31,206 bases of DNA from Branchiostoma floridae. Lineage: Eukaryota > Chordata > Leptocardii > Amphioxiformes > Branchiostomatidae. Positions within the stretch are counted from its first letter, which is position 1; each line of letters starts with the position of its first letter. Below the pieces are notes generated by a model. That model had not been told where the DNA came from. It worked only from the letters and a program-made list of their open reading frames with translations, and did no database searches. The stretch spans positions 22,437,033 to 22,468,238 of the forward strand of contig NC_049990.1 of the NCBI RefSeq assembly GCF_000003815.2, read 5' to 3'. Below, piece after piece: positions 1-9,782 of this stretch. The position numbers and the translations under genes were made by a program.

Positions 1-840
1 GCAATGAGATCATCATTTGCATGATAAATATGTACTGACATTTCTCTCTTTCTCAGCTACATATGTGACAAGTTTTAAAGTCCTATCATGGAATGTAGTG
101 AATTTATAAAATATCCTCATTAATTATGCAAATTAGCTGTTGATTTGCATAATTGGTATCTCATTATGTAGGTCTTCACTTACGCTACCTACATACCAAA
201 AAACATGATGATCCGTCAACATGTTCATATTTTCTCATTAATTATGCAAATGAGGTCATCATTTGCATAATTGATATCTATCGACATTTCTCTCCTTCCC
301 AGCTACATATGTGACAAGTTTGAAAGTCCTATCATGGAATGCAGTGGATTTATGAATTTTCCTCATTAATTATGCAAATTAGCTGTTGATTTGCATAATT
401 AGTATACCATTATGTAAGTCATCACTCATTCTATCTACATACCAAAAATCATGACGATCCGTCAACACGTTCTCGAGTAATTCTCGTCCAAAGTTTGAAA
501 GGAAACCGGCGACTGCAGTTCCAAACAAGCCGCTAGGGGGCCCAAACTTACAGCACTTACTCTCTACCACAAGGGCTATCTACCACTCAAAAATCACAAC
601 CACAGCACGTCCAGAACACGAGATATCAAAAATTGAGGTTCTACTGCAGTACCTTAGCAAGCCGCTAGGGGGCCTATTATCGAACTTGACCTTCGTTTTC
701 CCGACCCCTACCCACCTACCAAATATCATCGGGATCCATCCAAGGCTTCTCGAGTTATGCTGTTAACACACAGACACACACACACAGACAAACACACAGA
801 CTCACAAGCCCAAAACATAACCTTAGCCATTCTGGCAAAG
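1..840. repeat. Interspersed repeat with two tandem units of about 247 bp and a hairpin tail
   Basis: The block beginning with ATGAGATCATCATTTGCAT and containing 'agctacatatgtgacaag', 'ccatcatggaatg'-like and 'attatgcaaattagctg' segments occurs twice in a row, starting near 1 and near 250. After about 480 the element continues with 'gccgctagggggcc' segments at about 530 and 660. It ends in a CA-rich tail (770-805) and a short hairpin made from 'ccttagcc' and 'ggcaaagg' (821-841). The order of body, CA-rich stretch and terminal hairpin looks like the 3' end of a dispersed, probably retroposed family. A degenerate relative lies in an intron of the ASIC gene at 21955-22290. I cannot assign a class. 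No coding sequence is convincing here. Confidence 0.6.
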
Positions 841-1269
841 GTAATAACGCACATTTTGGTATATGCACCTGGCCAAGGGATATCTTCACCTCCAACTGTT
901 TTTTCTAGTATTTAGGAACTGATGCATTTACCCGTGTTTCTTAAGACTGGTACTTTACCAGTGTTTGTGTAGCATTTAGCAACAGCTATATCAACTTGCG
1001 CCTAGATAGTGTTTATAATGAGAAACTATTATTCACGTGTGTTTTTGTTAGTGCTTTGGAAATGTTTCCAGCACAAGAAAGAAAACACTATGACAAATTG
1101 AAAACATATAGCTGACGTATTCCGTACCATAGACGGTGTTGATTTATACGTTCGCAGTATCACTGTTTTTATGCCACCTCAGCTGCAAAAATTGTCTTTT
1201 TCATTTCAATGTCATGTTTGCACCGAACAATATAGTATCGACTTTCGATGTATGACATCTTATGGTACG
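841..1269. other. Gene-free stretch
   Basis: I see no exon, RNA gene or clear repeat here. It would be intron 7 or upstream flank of ASIC copy A, depending on whether exons 1-7 of that copy exist left of the window. Confidence 0.4.
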
Positions 1270-1486
1270 GTAATAAGGTGCCATATAGGTACCAGGTAAC
1301 ACACCATATACGTTACTCCCCAGGTGCAGTATAGTACCAGGTAGCGCACCTGTAATCAGGTAGCGCACCTGTAATATGTAGTAACCAGGTGCTCTTGGGG
1401 GGGGGGGCGAAAACGCTAAAGGGGGGCGAAAACGCTAGTGATCACGCCCCCCGGGGGGCGAGATCGCTGGGGGGGCGAGATCGCTG
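1270..1486. repeat. Short palindromic repeats and a G-run array at the duplication boundary
   Basis: CAGGTAGCGCACCTG, a 5-bp-arm hairpin, occurs twice (1338-1352 and 1357-1371), and looser relatives precede it. From 1397 a run of 11 G is followed by GCGAAAACGCT, six G and GCGAAAACGCT again. A CCCCCCGGGGGG centre then leads to two GGGGGGCGAGATCGCT units. The array stops about 10 bases before the sequence shared with copy C begins at 1496. Its lengths should be treated with care because homopolymers are error-prone. Confidence 0.6.
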
Positions 1487-1800
1487 TCACACCTGTTAAT
1501 TATAAGCCGTTTCTGACGGCATGTGACGGTTCCAGACGGTGTGGGACAGTCTCAGACGCTCTAGCTCTTAGACGCTCTTAGACGGCGTCCAAACATGGAA
1601 TTTCTGACGCTTTCATTTTCACAGAGGTTATGCCAATCAATAGGATGATCGGAATGAAGAGGATGAGTCTGAGTGATGGCAATGGCAAAATATACAGTTT
1701 TAAAGAAAACAGCAAATATGTCACGTCTTCTGCGTGTCTTCATGTCTAATTGTGTAATCAGATATAGAATTGATAATTCTCCTTTCTAAAATTATTTCAG

Positions 1801-4800
1801 GTGGCAATGACTACTGTGAGCCGGAAGCGATAGCAAACTGCGCACTGGATACTATAAGTAAGTCTTCACCTCTTCAGTCGGACGTTTATATGCCAAATGA
1901 AGTCTAAGCACAAAGGGATATTAGTAACTACATTGCGGCAAAAGTGTCACAATCATAGAAGAAATTGCTACACTAGAAAGGCCGACATTTGCTTGAGAGC
2001 AAATACAGCATATTTCAGCCATCTCCCTCATGCAACAATAGGCCTTGAGGTCGTTGACCCCTTTGGCCATTGGAAAATGACCCAAAAAATTCCCAAATAT
2101 ATCATTTTAAAGTGTTCCATGCCAAAAATTATACATAGGTCATTTGGATAAATATCTAGAGCACCCCTTTACCAAATTTCGGATCATTTGGTTGTAAAAC
2201 GAGGGAACAGGAGCCAAAAATGTCCTATTTTTGTCCCAAAAAAATGGCCATAAAATCGCAATATTAAGCATTATGTTGTACTGTATGGAAAAACTGTTAT
2301 TGAATTCATGTGCACATAATTAAAGGGCACTTTTATACCAAATTTCAGGTCATTCGGTTGTAAAACGAGGGTACAGAGGGCAAAAATGTGCTTTTTTTGT
2401 CAAAAAATGGCCAAAAATCGCAAAATTAAGCATTTTGTTGTACCGTATGCCAAAACTGTTATTAAATCTGGATGGGCATATGATCAGGGCACCTCTGTAC
2501 CAAATTTCATGTCATTCGGCTGTAATACCAGGGTACAGGAGCCCAAAATATACATAAAAATTGACAAAAACCTCAATAAAATCATTTTAAAGCCAGATAT
2601 GAAAAAAAAAAGAAAAAAACGCCTGAGGGTATTAGCCTACTCTCCCTATGTGCCAAATTTCAAGTCAATCGGGTTAAAAACGGCGGAGTTGATTCGATTT
2701 GAAGATTTGACAGGAGAAAGAAAGAAACATTACGAATATAATATATTTCACCATACCTATGGTATGGCTGAAATATAAATATGCTTCAAAGTGTTGAGAT
2801 TGACATCAAATTAACAAGAAAAGTAGACAAATATTTGGTTAAAATAATAGCGGTTCAAACGGAAAAAAAGAGCTCGAAGAGCTTCTTATGTGATCCAGGC
2901 GTAAATGATAACAGTCAGTGTTGGATGTGTTTTGAGTTACATATTTAGTTGGATATAAACTTAAAATACGCTTCCATGGGTACACAATGAGTGTCTAGGT
3001 CATAGTAAAAGTCAAGGTGCTTATACGTCGATGTAAGTTAGACATACAGTTAATAAGATACGCCAAAAAGTAGTTACTCAAGCAACTGGATATGATTTTG
3101 TCAGACGTTTCAACTACTATCCAGTGACGAAAACTACTGGATAGTAATCGGAAGGTCTGACCGTTTCCAAAATCATATCCAGTTGCTTGAGTAACTACTT
3201 TTTGGCGTATCAAAGTGCTTATGCCTTACGATATTTTCACAGACGCAGTAACAGCAGGGAACTACACCTGTGACTGCCCCACCCCGTGTGACATCTCACA
3301 TTTCCAGACCAGCGTGTCGTACGCCGGCTGGCCCAACAAGAACACCGCCCGGTACTGGCTCACCTACCTGGACCTGTGGGACTACTGGGACGAGCAGAGC
3401 GCCACGTACTACATGTCGTAAGTTCTACTACTAAACAAACAATAGAAAACCGCTCATCATTGATGGAACAGTGAAGGCAAAACTGTGCACCGTCTGTCAA
3501 TGAGGGGCAGCAACTAATGTGCGTCTAGTCTGTCAATGCCAGTTGGGCTAACGTGACATTTCGAAACCGCGGCCCGGCCGGACTTACGTTCAAACTAGTT
3601 GAAGCTTTTAAAGATTTCTCGCCTCAGCCAGCTGTTGCAAACATACCAATTTCAGTTGCAGAATAAAAACGTCCTCTTTAGACTTAGCTTTAATGAAATT
3701 GCAGACAACGCAATACATGGCAAATTAAACCCAGGCAGCTTAGCTGATATTGGGTGCCAAAAACTACCAACACATAGTACTTAATTTACACTTCCGCACT
3801 TCATCGTGGGTGCAAGGGAAATTGTCAAAAATAACACAACAGTGCTGTACATAGTGAACGTCCTCTTTCATATGGTATCATATGCTTCAACCGTTAACAT
3901 GATAATAATGTCCTCTGATAAACTTCACTTTGCCAATTTTCTAGACAGAACTGGGTGGTTCAGCAACGAGAAATGACAGAGGGGGATCTCCTCAGTACGT
4001 TTGTCTCCGTTCTGTACACAAGTCATGGAGTATCTTTGACAACATATATCGTTAGTTCACCTTTATTCGAGGGGTAACCTATATCCGTTGTTTTTAAGAA
4101 CACAGTGTATTTAGGGATGTCAACTCAAACTGCCATATTTTGAAAATGTCGGGTCCACTGAAATATTTTGAAAATATTGCAATTTGAAACCACGGTATTT
4201 TAAAACAACGGATAAAGGTTTTCCCGCAGATAAAGGTGAACTAGCGTTACGCACAACGTTAACTGTTCATCTCACCCAACCATCGATCTGACACGAAAGT
4301 TTAATGACCTGTCGCAACACATGAAAAAATGCCTTTCATTCGTGGCATCGTGTGTTACGTAACTAAGAGAGTTGGACTAGGAACCTAGAGATCCCGAGTT
4401 CGATACCCGCCGTGCCCTTGGGAAAGACTGCCTTTACACGACTCTCTTCACTTCAACCAGGTGTAAAAATTGGTACCTGACTTTGGTCGGGGAGGTAAAA
4501 AATACTACCTATACCTAATTGTCTGTACTTAATGTGTATGTGGCACTGTTAAAGCCCCCTTCACACGAGAGCAAGAATGAGCCGGAATGCTGTCAGAATG
4601 AATATTCTTTTCTATTCCTGGCAATTCCTGGCTATTCGTAGTGTGTTCTAACTACATTCCAGCTATTCGTGCCCGTTCGTTTGGCTAGCCCGAAAGCTTT
4701 TGACATGTTAAAAACTTTCGAGGTTCATTCGAAGTTGAGAAATATCGAATGGCATCCATAGTGTATTTTAACTATTCCTACTGCAGTCTGACCGCATTCT

Positions 4801-6371
4801 GCGGCATTCCAACATTATTCGAAACGTTCTTATCTCATTCGATGGAGAACAGAAACGGCAAGCCACTTCGAATCCTGCCCGAATGTGGCCAAAAGAATAT
4901 CTCGAATGCAGTGAGAAATTTCTAGAATACACTACGAATTCCCAGGAATAGAAAAGACTTTTCATTCTGACGGCATTTTGGCTCATTCCTTCTCGTTTCA
5001 AAGACCTTAGTCCATTTGGAAGTCCCGCTCGGAATGGCCCCGAATGTGGCACGAATTTTGCAAATACTTCATTCCGACTGGTTCTGCTTGATTCCTGCTA
5101 ATTCGGTTTCAGTGTGAAGGCCCTATAAAATAAGACAACTTGAGTGCAGTGCCACATTGTCCTCGGCTGTCAGAAAGCCAAAAAAAATCCGTTTCAAATA
5201 AAACACATAATGCAAGGAACTCAAATAAGAAACCAAGGCCTCTGAACATTGCAAACCAACCACCAAAGTCATTTCTTCCGTATGTTGTTCTACTTTTAGC
5301 TTCACTCGTCTTTTCCGACAGGTAACATCGGAGGCCAGCTGGGCTTGTTTATCGGAGCCAGTGTCATCACTCTCTTCGAGTTCCTGGAATACCTGATCAA
5401 ACGGTTCACATCCTGCTGCCGGAAAAAGTACATGAAGGATAAGGTAAGTGTCCCGCTGTTTATCTGTATAGATTTATACCTGCAGTAATAATAATCGATT
5501 CAGGAGTTGCACATAGAGACTTCCCGATACAAAACCTTTGCAGTGTAACTGTTTTTTTACTATCTCAGTCGCTAAGAATCTTAGCGACTGAGATAGTTGA
5601 GAAGGTTATGTTTTCGGTCCTGCTATGGTGAAGTGGCTGTGAAGGTATGTGTACATACCTTATTAGAAGCTGTTGATTAATCTTCGTAATGTTTGGTAAG
5701 TGGGAAGGTACTGGGGAGACAAGGGTGAAGTTTGATAATAGGCGTACCATCTCCTTTGGTGCTGCGCGGAACCTGTATGTACGTTTTAGCACTATATCAT
5801 CATCAATACTTAAAAGATATTTCACCTGGCTAAACTGGTATTTTGACCTTCCATTGTTTTCTCATTAATGAATTAAGAACGAATGGAGCCGTAACGAATA
5901 TTGATAGATGGGCATGAAAAATGGCCATATGGATGACGTCATCCGGTTTTATTGCCCTTAGTATTATTATTTTTCTATGAGAAAATACAGCACTTTGGTA
6001 CATACCACTACAATGAAACTATGTTTTTCATGTGCATAATGATGAAAGCTGCAAACTCACGGTGGCGCATATTGATATCTTCTGATGATCTGTAATAATT
6101 AGAAAATTATTGTTTTCATTCATTCTGATCATTTTCTAATAATAACATATTGATATTGATTCTAAAGTAGTATGATTCATTTTTTTCACATGTCAGTATG
6201 ATTGAAAGAATGGAGCCACCTTTTAAAGCAGGTAGGATGTAAAAATGACTATGCCATTTGCATTTACAGGTCTTGCCGGTGGATATCAAACCGCAACACG
6301 ATACTAGTATCAAACAGAGCCACGATACTAGTATCAAACCGCGGCACGCTATGCATATTGACGGATATTGA
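1801..6371 (+). CDS. ASIC-like channel copy A, exons 8-12 (5'-incomplete in window)
   Basis: This is a partial degenerin/ENaC-family sodium channel subunit. By analogy with copy C the exons are 1801-1857, 3243-3417, 3945-3994, 5322-5443 and 6270-6371, each with AG acceptor and GT donor, and phases match throughout. They encode the last extracellular cysteines (GNDYCEP, NYTCDCPTPCD), the pre-TM2 strand, TM2 with GLFIGAS, a basic RFTSCCRKKY stretch and a tail with an 8-residue repeat (HDTSIKQS, HDTSIKPR). Exon 10 lacks 42 bp relative to copy C, an in-frame loss of 14 residues beginning LDVYYSE just before TM2. Exons 1-7 are not found in the 1.8 kb upstream. They may lie outside the window or be absent, in which case this is a duplicated 3' fragment. 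Exons 8 and 11 are identical to copy C. Confidence 0.75.
1973..2778. mobile_element. 806-bp insertion in intron 8 of copy A, absent from copy C
   Basis: Copy C reads straight through this site (junction 23185/23186), so this is a clean insertion. It contains about three imperfect units of roughly 164 bp marked by ACCAAATTTC at about 2170, 2337 and 2499. Each is followed by a 'tcattcggttgtaaaacgag'-like segment. Its right end carries the small palindrome CATACCTATGGTATG. Open frames inside it are repeat artefacts with no domain I recognise. The ends show no obvious terminal inverted repeats, and target duplication cannot be resolved because the flank is A/T-rich. The class is unknown; a non-LTR or Helitron-like fragment is possible. 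Confidence 0.7.
3057..3211. mobile_element. 155-bp foldback MITE next to the exon 9 acceptor (copy A)
   Basis: The left arm starting GATACGCCAAAAAGTAGTTA is the exact reverse complement of the right arm ending TAACTACTTTTTGGCGTATC over about 44 bases. The middle (CTATCCAGT and ACTGGATAG) also pairs, so nearly the whole element is a palindrome. It ends 31 bases before exon 9 of copy A. The same element sits at 23464-23618 in copy C, so it was inserted before the duplication. Confidence 0.9.
4351..4553 (+). mobile_element. tRNA-derived SINE in intron 10 of copy A
   Basis: A box-A-like 'taactaagagagttgg' and box-B-like GAGTTCGATACCC are followed by 'gtgcccttgggaaag', a CACTT segment and a 'ggtacctgacttt' body. 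That order is typical of amphioxus tRNA-derived SINEs. The tRNA cloverleaf is incomplete, so it is not a working tRNA gene. The equivalent in copy C is 24828-25028. Confidence 0.7.
4554..5123. mobile_element. MITE of about 570 bp with CCTTCACAC terminal inverted repeats
   Basis: The left end GCCCCCTTCACACGAG and right end AGTGTGAAGGCCCTA are inverted relatives. The interior is unusually rich in GAAT and ATTC words on both strands and has no coding capacity. It occupies intron 10 in copy A and again in copy C (25031-25604). The terminal sequence suggests a non-autonomous DNA transposon, but the superfamily is not certain. Confidence 0.65.
5559..5597. repeat. Perfect 19-bp-arm hairpin downstream of exon 11 (copy A)
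   Basis: ACTATCTCAGTCGCTAAGA is followed, after a single A, by its exact reverse complement. It lies about 115 bases into intron 11. In copy C the right arm near 26048-26086 has several changes at its inner end, so only the outer part pairs. Confidence 0.85.
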
Positions 6372-6414
6372 GATCTTTGGCGACGCCTCCAGGGCAGAGG
6401 CATACTTTTGCTGA
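6370..6414 (+). pseudogene. Out-of-frame relic of an ASIC C-terminal tail (copy A)
   Basis: Just after the TGA that ends exon 12 (6369-6371), another frame reads EIFGDASRAEAYFC and then stops at 6412-6414. Copy B has the matching tail EIFGDASEAEAYFC in one open frame after VDG. A four-base insertion (TATT) after the IDG codons in copies A and C shifts the frame and exposes the earlier stop. The copy C relic is at 26847-26891. Confidence 0.6.
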
Positions 6415-6630
6415 TCACATCGGCTGATCACCTCCTTTGATAGAAATATCTTATTAGTTCATACAGGAAGTAGGAAAGATTTGCTTGTGGTTGTCACATA
6501 TTTCCCAATGTTTGACTCATAGAAATATAATTATGATATACAGCATCACATTAGGTGAGTCCAATGTAAGTATTTACTCGTACTTTTTTTTGGAGTGCAT
6601 TTGCTGAATATTGTTAACCATTGTGTATTG

Positions 6631-6688
<58 letters not shown>

Positions 6689-8056
6689 GCTGTGGCCTTG
6701 AACTTACTAGGACATCATATCCACGTTCCTGAACTTCAGGTGTATACAAAGTCATACTCATTTTAATGTCGGTCCTTGAAAATAACATACTAGTACTCCT
6801 TATCATTGTACGGTATTGTACTTCAGAACTGGTGAACTGAACGACTCAACTGTATGAGTTTTTTTTTATAATTAGTGATAAATGCACAAGTCATGTAATA
6901 ACAAGGTTAAACATCTAACTTTTAAAAGCAAGGTAAATTATATCAAACATATTTTTTTAGTCCATTGTAATCTATCCTAAGTTTTTACAGTATACGTTAT
7001 ATATCTGTTACTTTATATATGTGTTGCTTATAATGCTAAAACAATTATTTTACATGTAGTAGGGGGGACTATCATATTTTCATGCAGGTCAATAACAGAC
7101 AGGTTATTTTGTGAACAAATAGTCAACTAAAACAGATTACTGTAAATGCATTTAGATTTGCGGGGATTTAATTTCGCGGTAGCAGGAAAAAGGACTTTTC
7201 TCGCTGGCTTTAAGTTCACATCACCCCCTCCCAATGACTTGCAGCATCGTTGCCTTGAAGAAGTATAAACTATAAAGGGAATAACAGAAATAACTGCCTG
7301 CCTCCACGATTGCCATGTTACTATGGAGATACACTGAGGCAGGACCAACCTTCATGCAACATCTCACGTACAGATATTCTGAAAACACGTCTAGGAACAT
7401 GAGAATTTACCCAAATTTAACGCCTTTTCCTGAAAATGGCTTCACAAGTCGGGCGTGATGTTGATGTTGGTAACTTTTCCCCTGGTTTATGGCAAAGAAA
7501 ACATTTCAGATAAAGAGTTACGGATGGCGTCAGGACCCAACATGGTTGTTTTTTCCTAGTTCTAGTCCATTGTCAAGACAAACTTAAAAAGAACATTGGG
7601 GATGTGAATATTTTGCTGTTGGACTTTTTTTGTCAAAAAAAATGGTAGAAACGACAAAATGAATGTCATGAGGTATTAGTAATCTATGCTTTCATTGTAT
7701 GCTATTCAGATGTACTTAGACAACTTTGGATGCTACAAATAAAGATCTCTTCCACATGTTATGTTTGTTAGCATTCCTTACAGATGGTGATTTTTTGGAT
7801 GTTATCTTCTAGATTGGGACACCCTAATCATAAACATTCAGATGTAGATATGCTGTTTCACAAATCCTTTATTTCCTGAAAATAGGACTTATTATAGGGT
7901 ATGGGGAAACAATAAAACATAATGACAAAAGTTGATACAAAAGTATGGATAAACATTACAAACACTGTAGCAGCTCTTCATTTTTCAATAGTTAGACAAA
8001 GAGAATATTCATGAGAGTTAAACATCTTCCATGATCATATAATCTACATGTACTGT
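6415..8056. other. 3' flank of ASIC copy A, shared with copy C
   Basis: This is A/T-rich sequence with no exon I can support, collinear with 26892-28533. It may include 3' UTR. AATAAA occurs near 7737 on the + strand. 'tttattt' near 7868 would be a poly-A signal if read on the - strand. The sequence ends where the duplication stops, about 90 bases before the desaturase remnant. Confidence 0.5.
6637..6685. repeat. TA microsatellite
   Basis: About 24 TA units lie in the 3' flank of copy A. The equivalent position in copy C (about 27105-27115) has only a few. Confidence 0.95.
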
Positions 8057-8143
8057 GGTAATCCAAAAACAGAAACTATCTCAAAATTTCTCTATATGAC
8101 GGCTGACGGTAAAACTGTAACAGAAATACAATGTTGTACTTAC

Positions 8144-9738
8144 TGATATTCGATTTGGAAGTTGAGATGTCCGGTGAACCAGTCGTTGAAGTGACTCTTC
8201 TCAACGTTGCAGGTAGCATGCATCTACAATAGGAGACAACAGAGACTTGATATGTATACTATCTCATAATTAACTTATAACATGAACTATCATTCCATTT
8301 TTTTATGGAATCGTATCCTATACTTATGATTACAATTTATAATTCTAACGGTTATGAATATAAGCAAAGAGTAAAGTTCAACCTATCAACGTGTACGTAA
8401 GGACGTGCAAAGACAGCTATATGATAGAGCTTCCGTCAAGATATAGATTATATTGTGTATTTCGATACTATTCGTTGACTTTAGGATACGACAACTACGG
8501 TCGAGAACGTGATTACAGTAAAATGAGTGAAGAGTGTAGCATCTATGATAAGTGCGAAAGGACCATCCCTGTCCTTAATGCTGAAGGACCTTCCTGTCCT
8601 TAGTGCTGAAGGACCTTCCCTGTCCTTAGTGCTGAATGACCTTCCCTGTCCTTAGTACTGAAGGACTTTCCCTGTCCTTAGTGCTGAAGGACCTTCCCTG
8701 TCCTTAGTACTGAAGGACCTTTGCTGAACTTAGTGCTGTGCATATGAAACATTGATGTAGAGATTATGCAAAAGGACGCCAGATGAGCGTACATACCTGC
8801 ATGGTAACCTAGGCCTTGTCCTTGTCTATGTCCATGGGGATGTGGCTCATCTGTGTAGCCCAGGTGAACCACTGGCTCTCTATGGCACTGCAAGAGTGTG
8901 ATTTTGCAACGTAGCATTACAAAAAATAAAAGGGAAACGTTTTCGCTTTTCCCATTCGCCATAGTAATGATGCAAGCGAACGATTGATTGATAAGTAATG
9001 AATCACCGATGATGCATTTCTAGCTGTATGAACGTAAAGTAGTATCATGATTCGTTTTCATAACTGACGATGCTAGAAGTGCGTACCACAATTTCCCATT
9101 GTAAAAGGAATGTGACGTACCTCATCAGTACATACATCGCGATGGTTTTCGTCAGTCCCACGTGCGGGTAGAAAGATGTGACGAAGATGACGGGAAACAA
9201 AACCGCCAACACCAGCTCCTGTGGTAAAATGGGAATATCACTAGGACTTGTACAGAGATGGGTATCAAATTAAGCACTATAAGAAACCCATTTTAACAGC
9301 TGTTTGTGTTGTATCGATCTATACGCATATGTGTGTATGTTTTACATTTTTCAGACCCATTACATGTCTATAAATCATAGTCACTGTAGCTTTCTATGTG
9401 TATAAAATATCGACATGATACATTAAAAAGCGAGCGTAACACTTACGAATTGTGTGGTATCGGTACACAATTTTAAGACACGAAATTCATCTTATACGAG
9501 TGGTTTATTTTATGAATGTGGAAGATAGTAAATTTACGTACATGCCACTTCTGCCGTGTGAAGATGAAGCGGTACACCATGATATGGTAGTAGACGGGCA
9601 CCAGCGCCACCGTCAGGACTGTGACAGACAAACACACTCGTCAGTCACACTTGGTACGACATTCCTGTCGCGACGCCACCTAGCGATAGTAGTGACTTGT
9701 ACATCTCTAGTAGAGATGTTGCCAGTTGTACGACAGAC
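8144..9738 (-). pseudogene. Front-end fatty-acid desaturase (FADS-like) remnant
   Basis: Four phase-compatible exons read on the - strand: 9542-9618, 9121-9218, 8797-8887 and 8144-8223. A likely fifth piece is at 9703 to about 9738 (LSYNWQHLY). Together they encode [40 protein letters not shown] and HATCNVEKSHFNDWFTGHL, followed by NFQIEY. This is the C-terminal half of membrane delta-5/delta-6 desaturases, which use three His boxes and di-iron to desaturate acyl chains in the ER. Lesions are TAG at 9707-9709, TAG at 8809-8811 where the family has DW before VTMQ, and QIEY(H) where the family has QIEHH. The cytochrome b5 domain, the first two His boxes and the final exon are not found. The 3' side meets the duplication end and the 5' side meets the CXC gene. 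I infer a dead gene; the remaining splice sites are intact, so the loss looks fairly recent. Confidence 0.85.
8554..8736. repeat. 26-bp minisatellite, about seven units
   Basis: Units of the form GAAGGACCTTCCCTGTCCTT plus AGTGCT repeat about seven times with few changes. AAGGAC and GTCCTT in each unit are inverted, so every unit can fold. The array lies inside the last intron of the desaturase remnant. Confidence 0.9.
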
Positions 9739-9782
9739 TGTGACTTACCCATCTAATGCTTGATACCATGCCCATGTAGTAG

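Larger units (their letters stand above)
1496..8056 (+). repeat. Direct duplication, left copy (A)
   Basis: From TTAATTATAAGCC at 1496 to about 8056 this region is collinear and near-identical with 22709-28533, introns and 3' flank included. The main differences are an 806-bp insertion (1973-2778), a long TA microsatellite (6637-6685), small indels, and a 42-bp deletion in ASIC exon 10. The left breakpoint lies inside intron 7 of the channel gene. The right one lies between ASIC 3' flank and the desaturase remnant. Such similarity in introns implies a very recent duplication or two alleles assembled in tandem. Amphioxus genomes are known for high heterozygosity, so the second reading must be kept open. 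Confidence 0.85.

Noticed and set aside
2386-2778. 130-residue frame as a real gene
   Set aside because: It lies in the copy-A insertion, spans its tandem units and resembles no protein family.
4768-5052. 94-residue frame on the - strand, repeated at 25251-25535
   Set aside because: It lies within a MITE, has no domain, and exists twice only because of the duplication.
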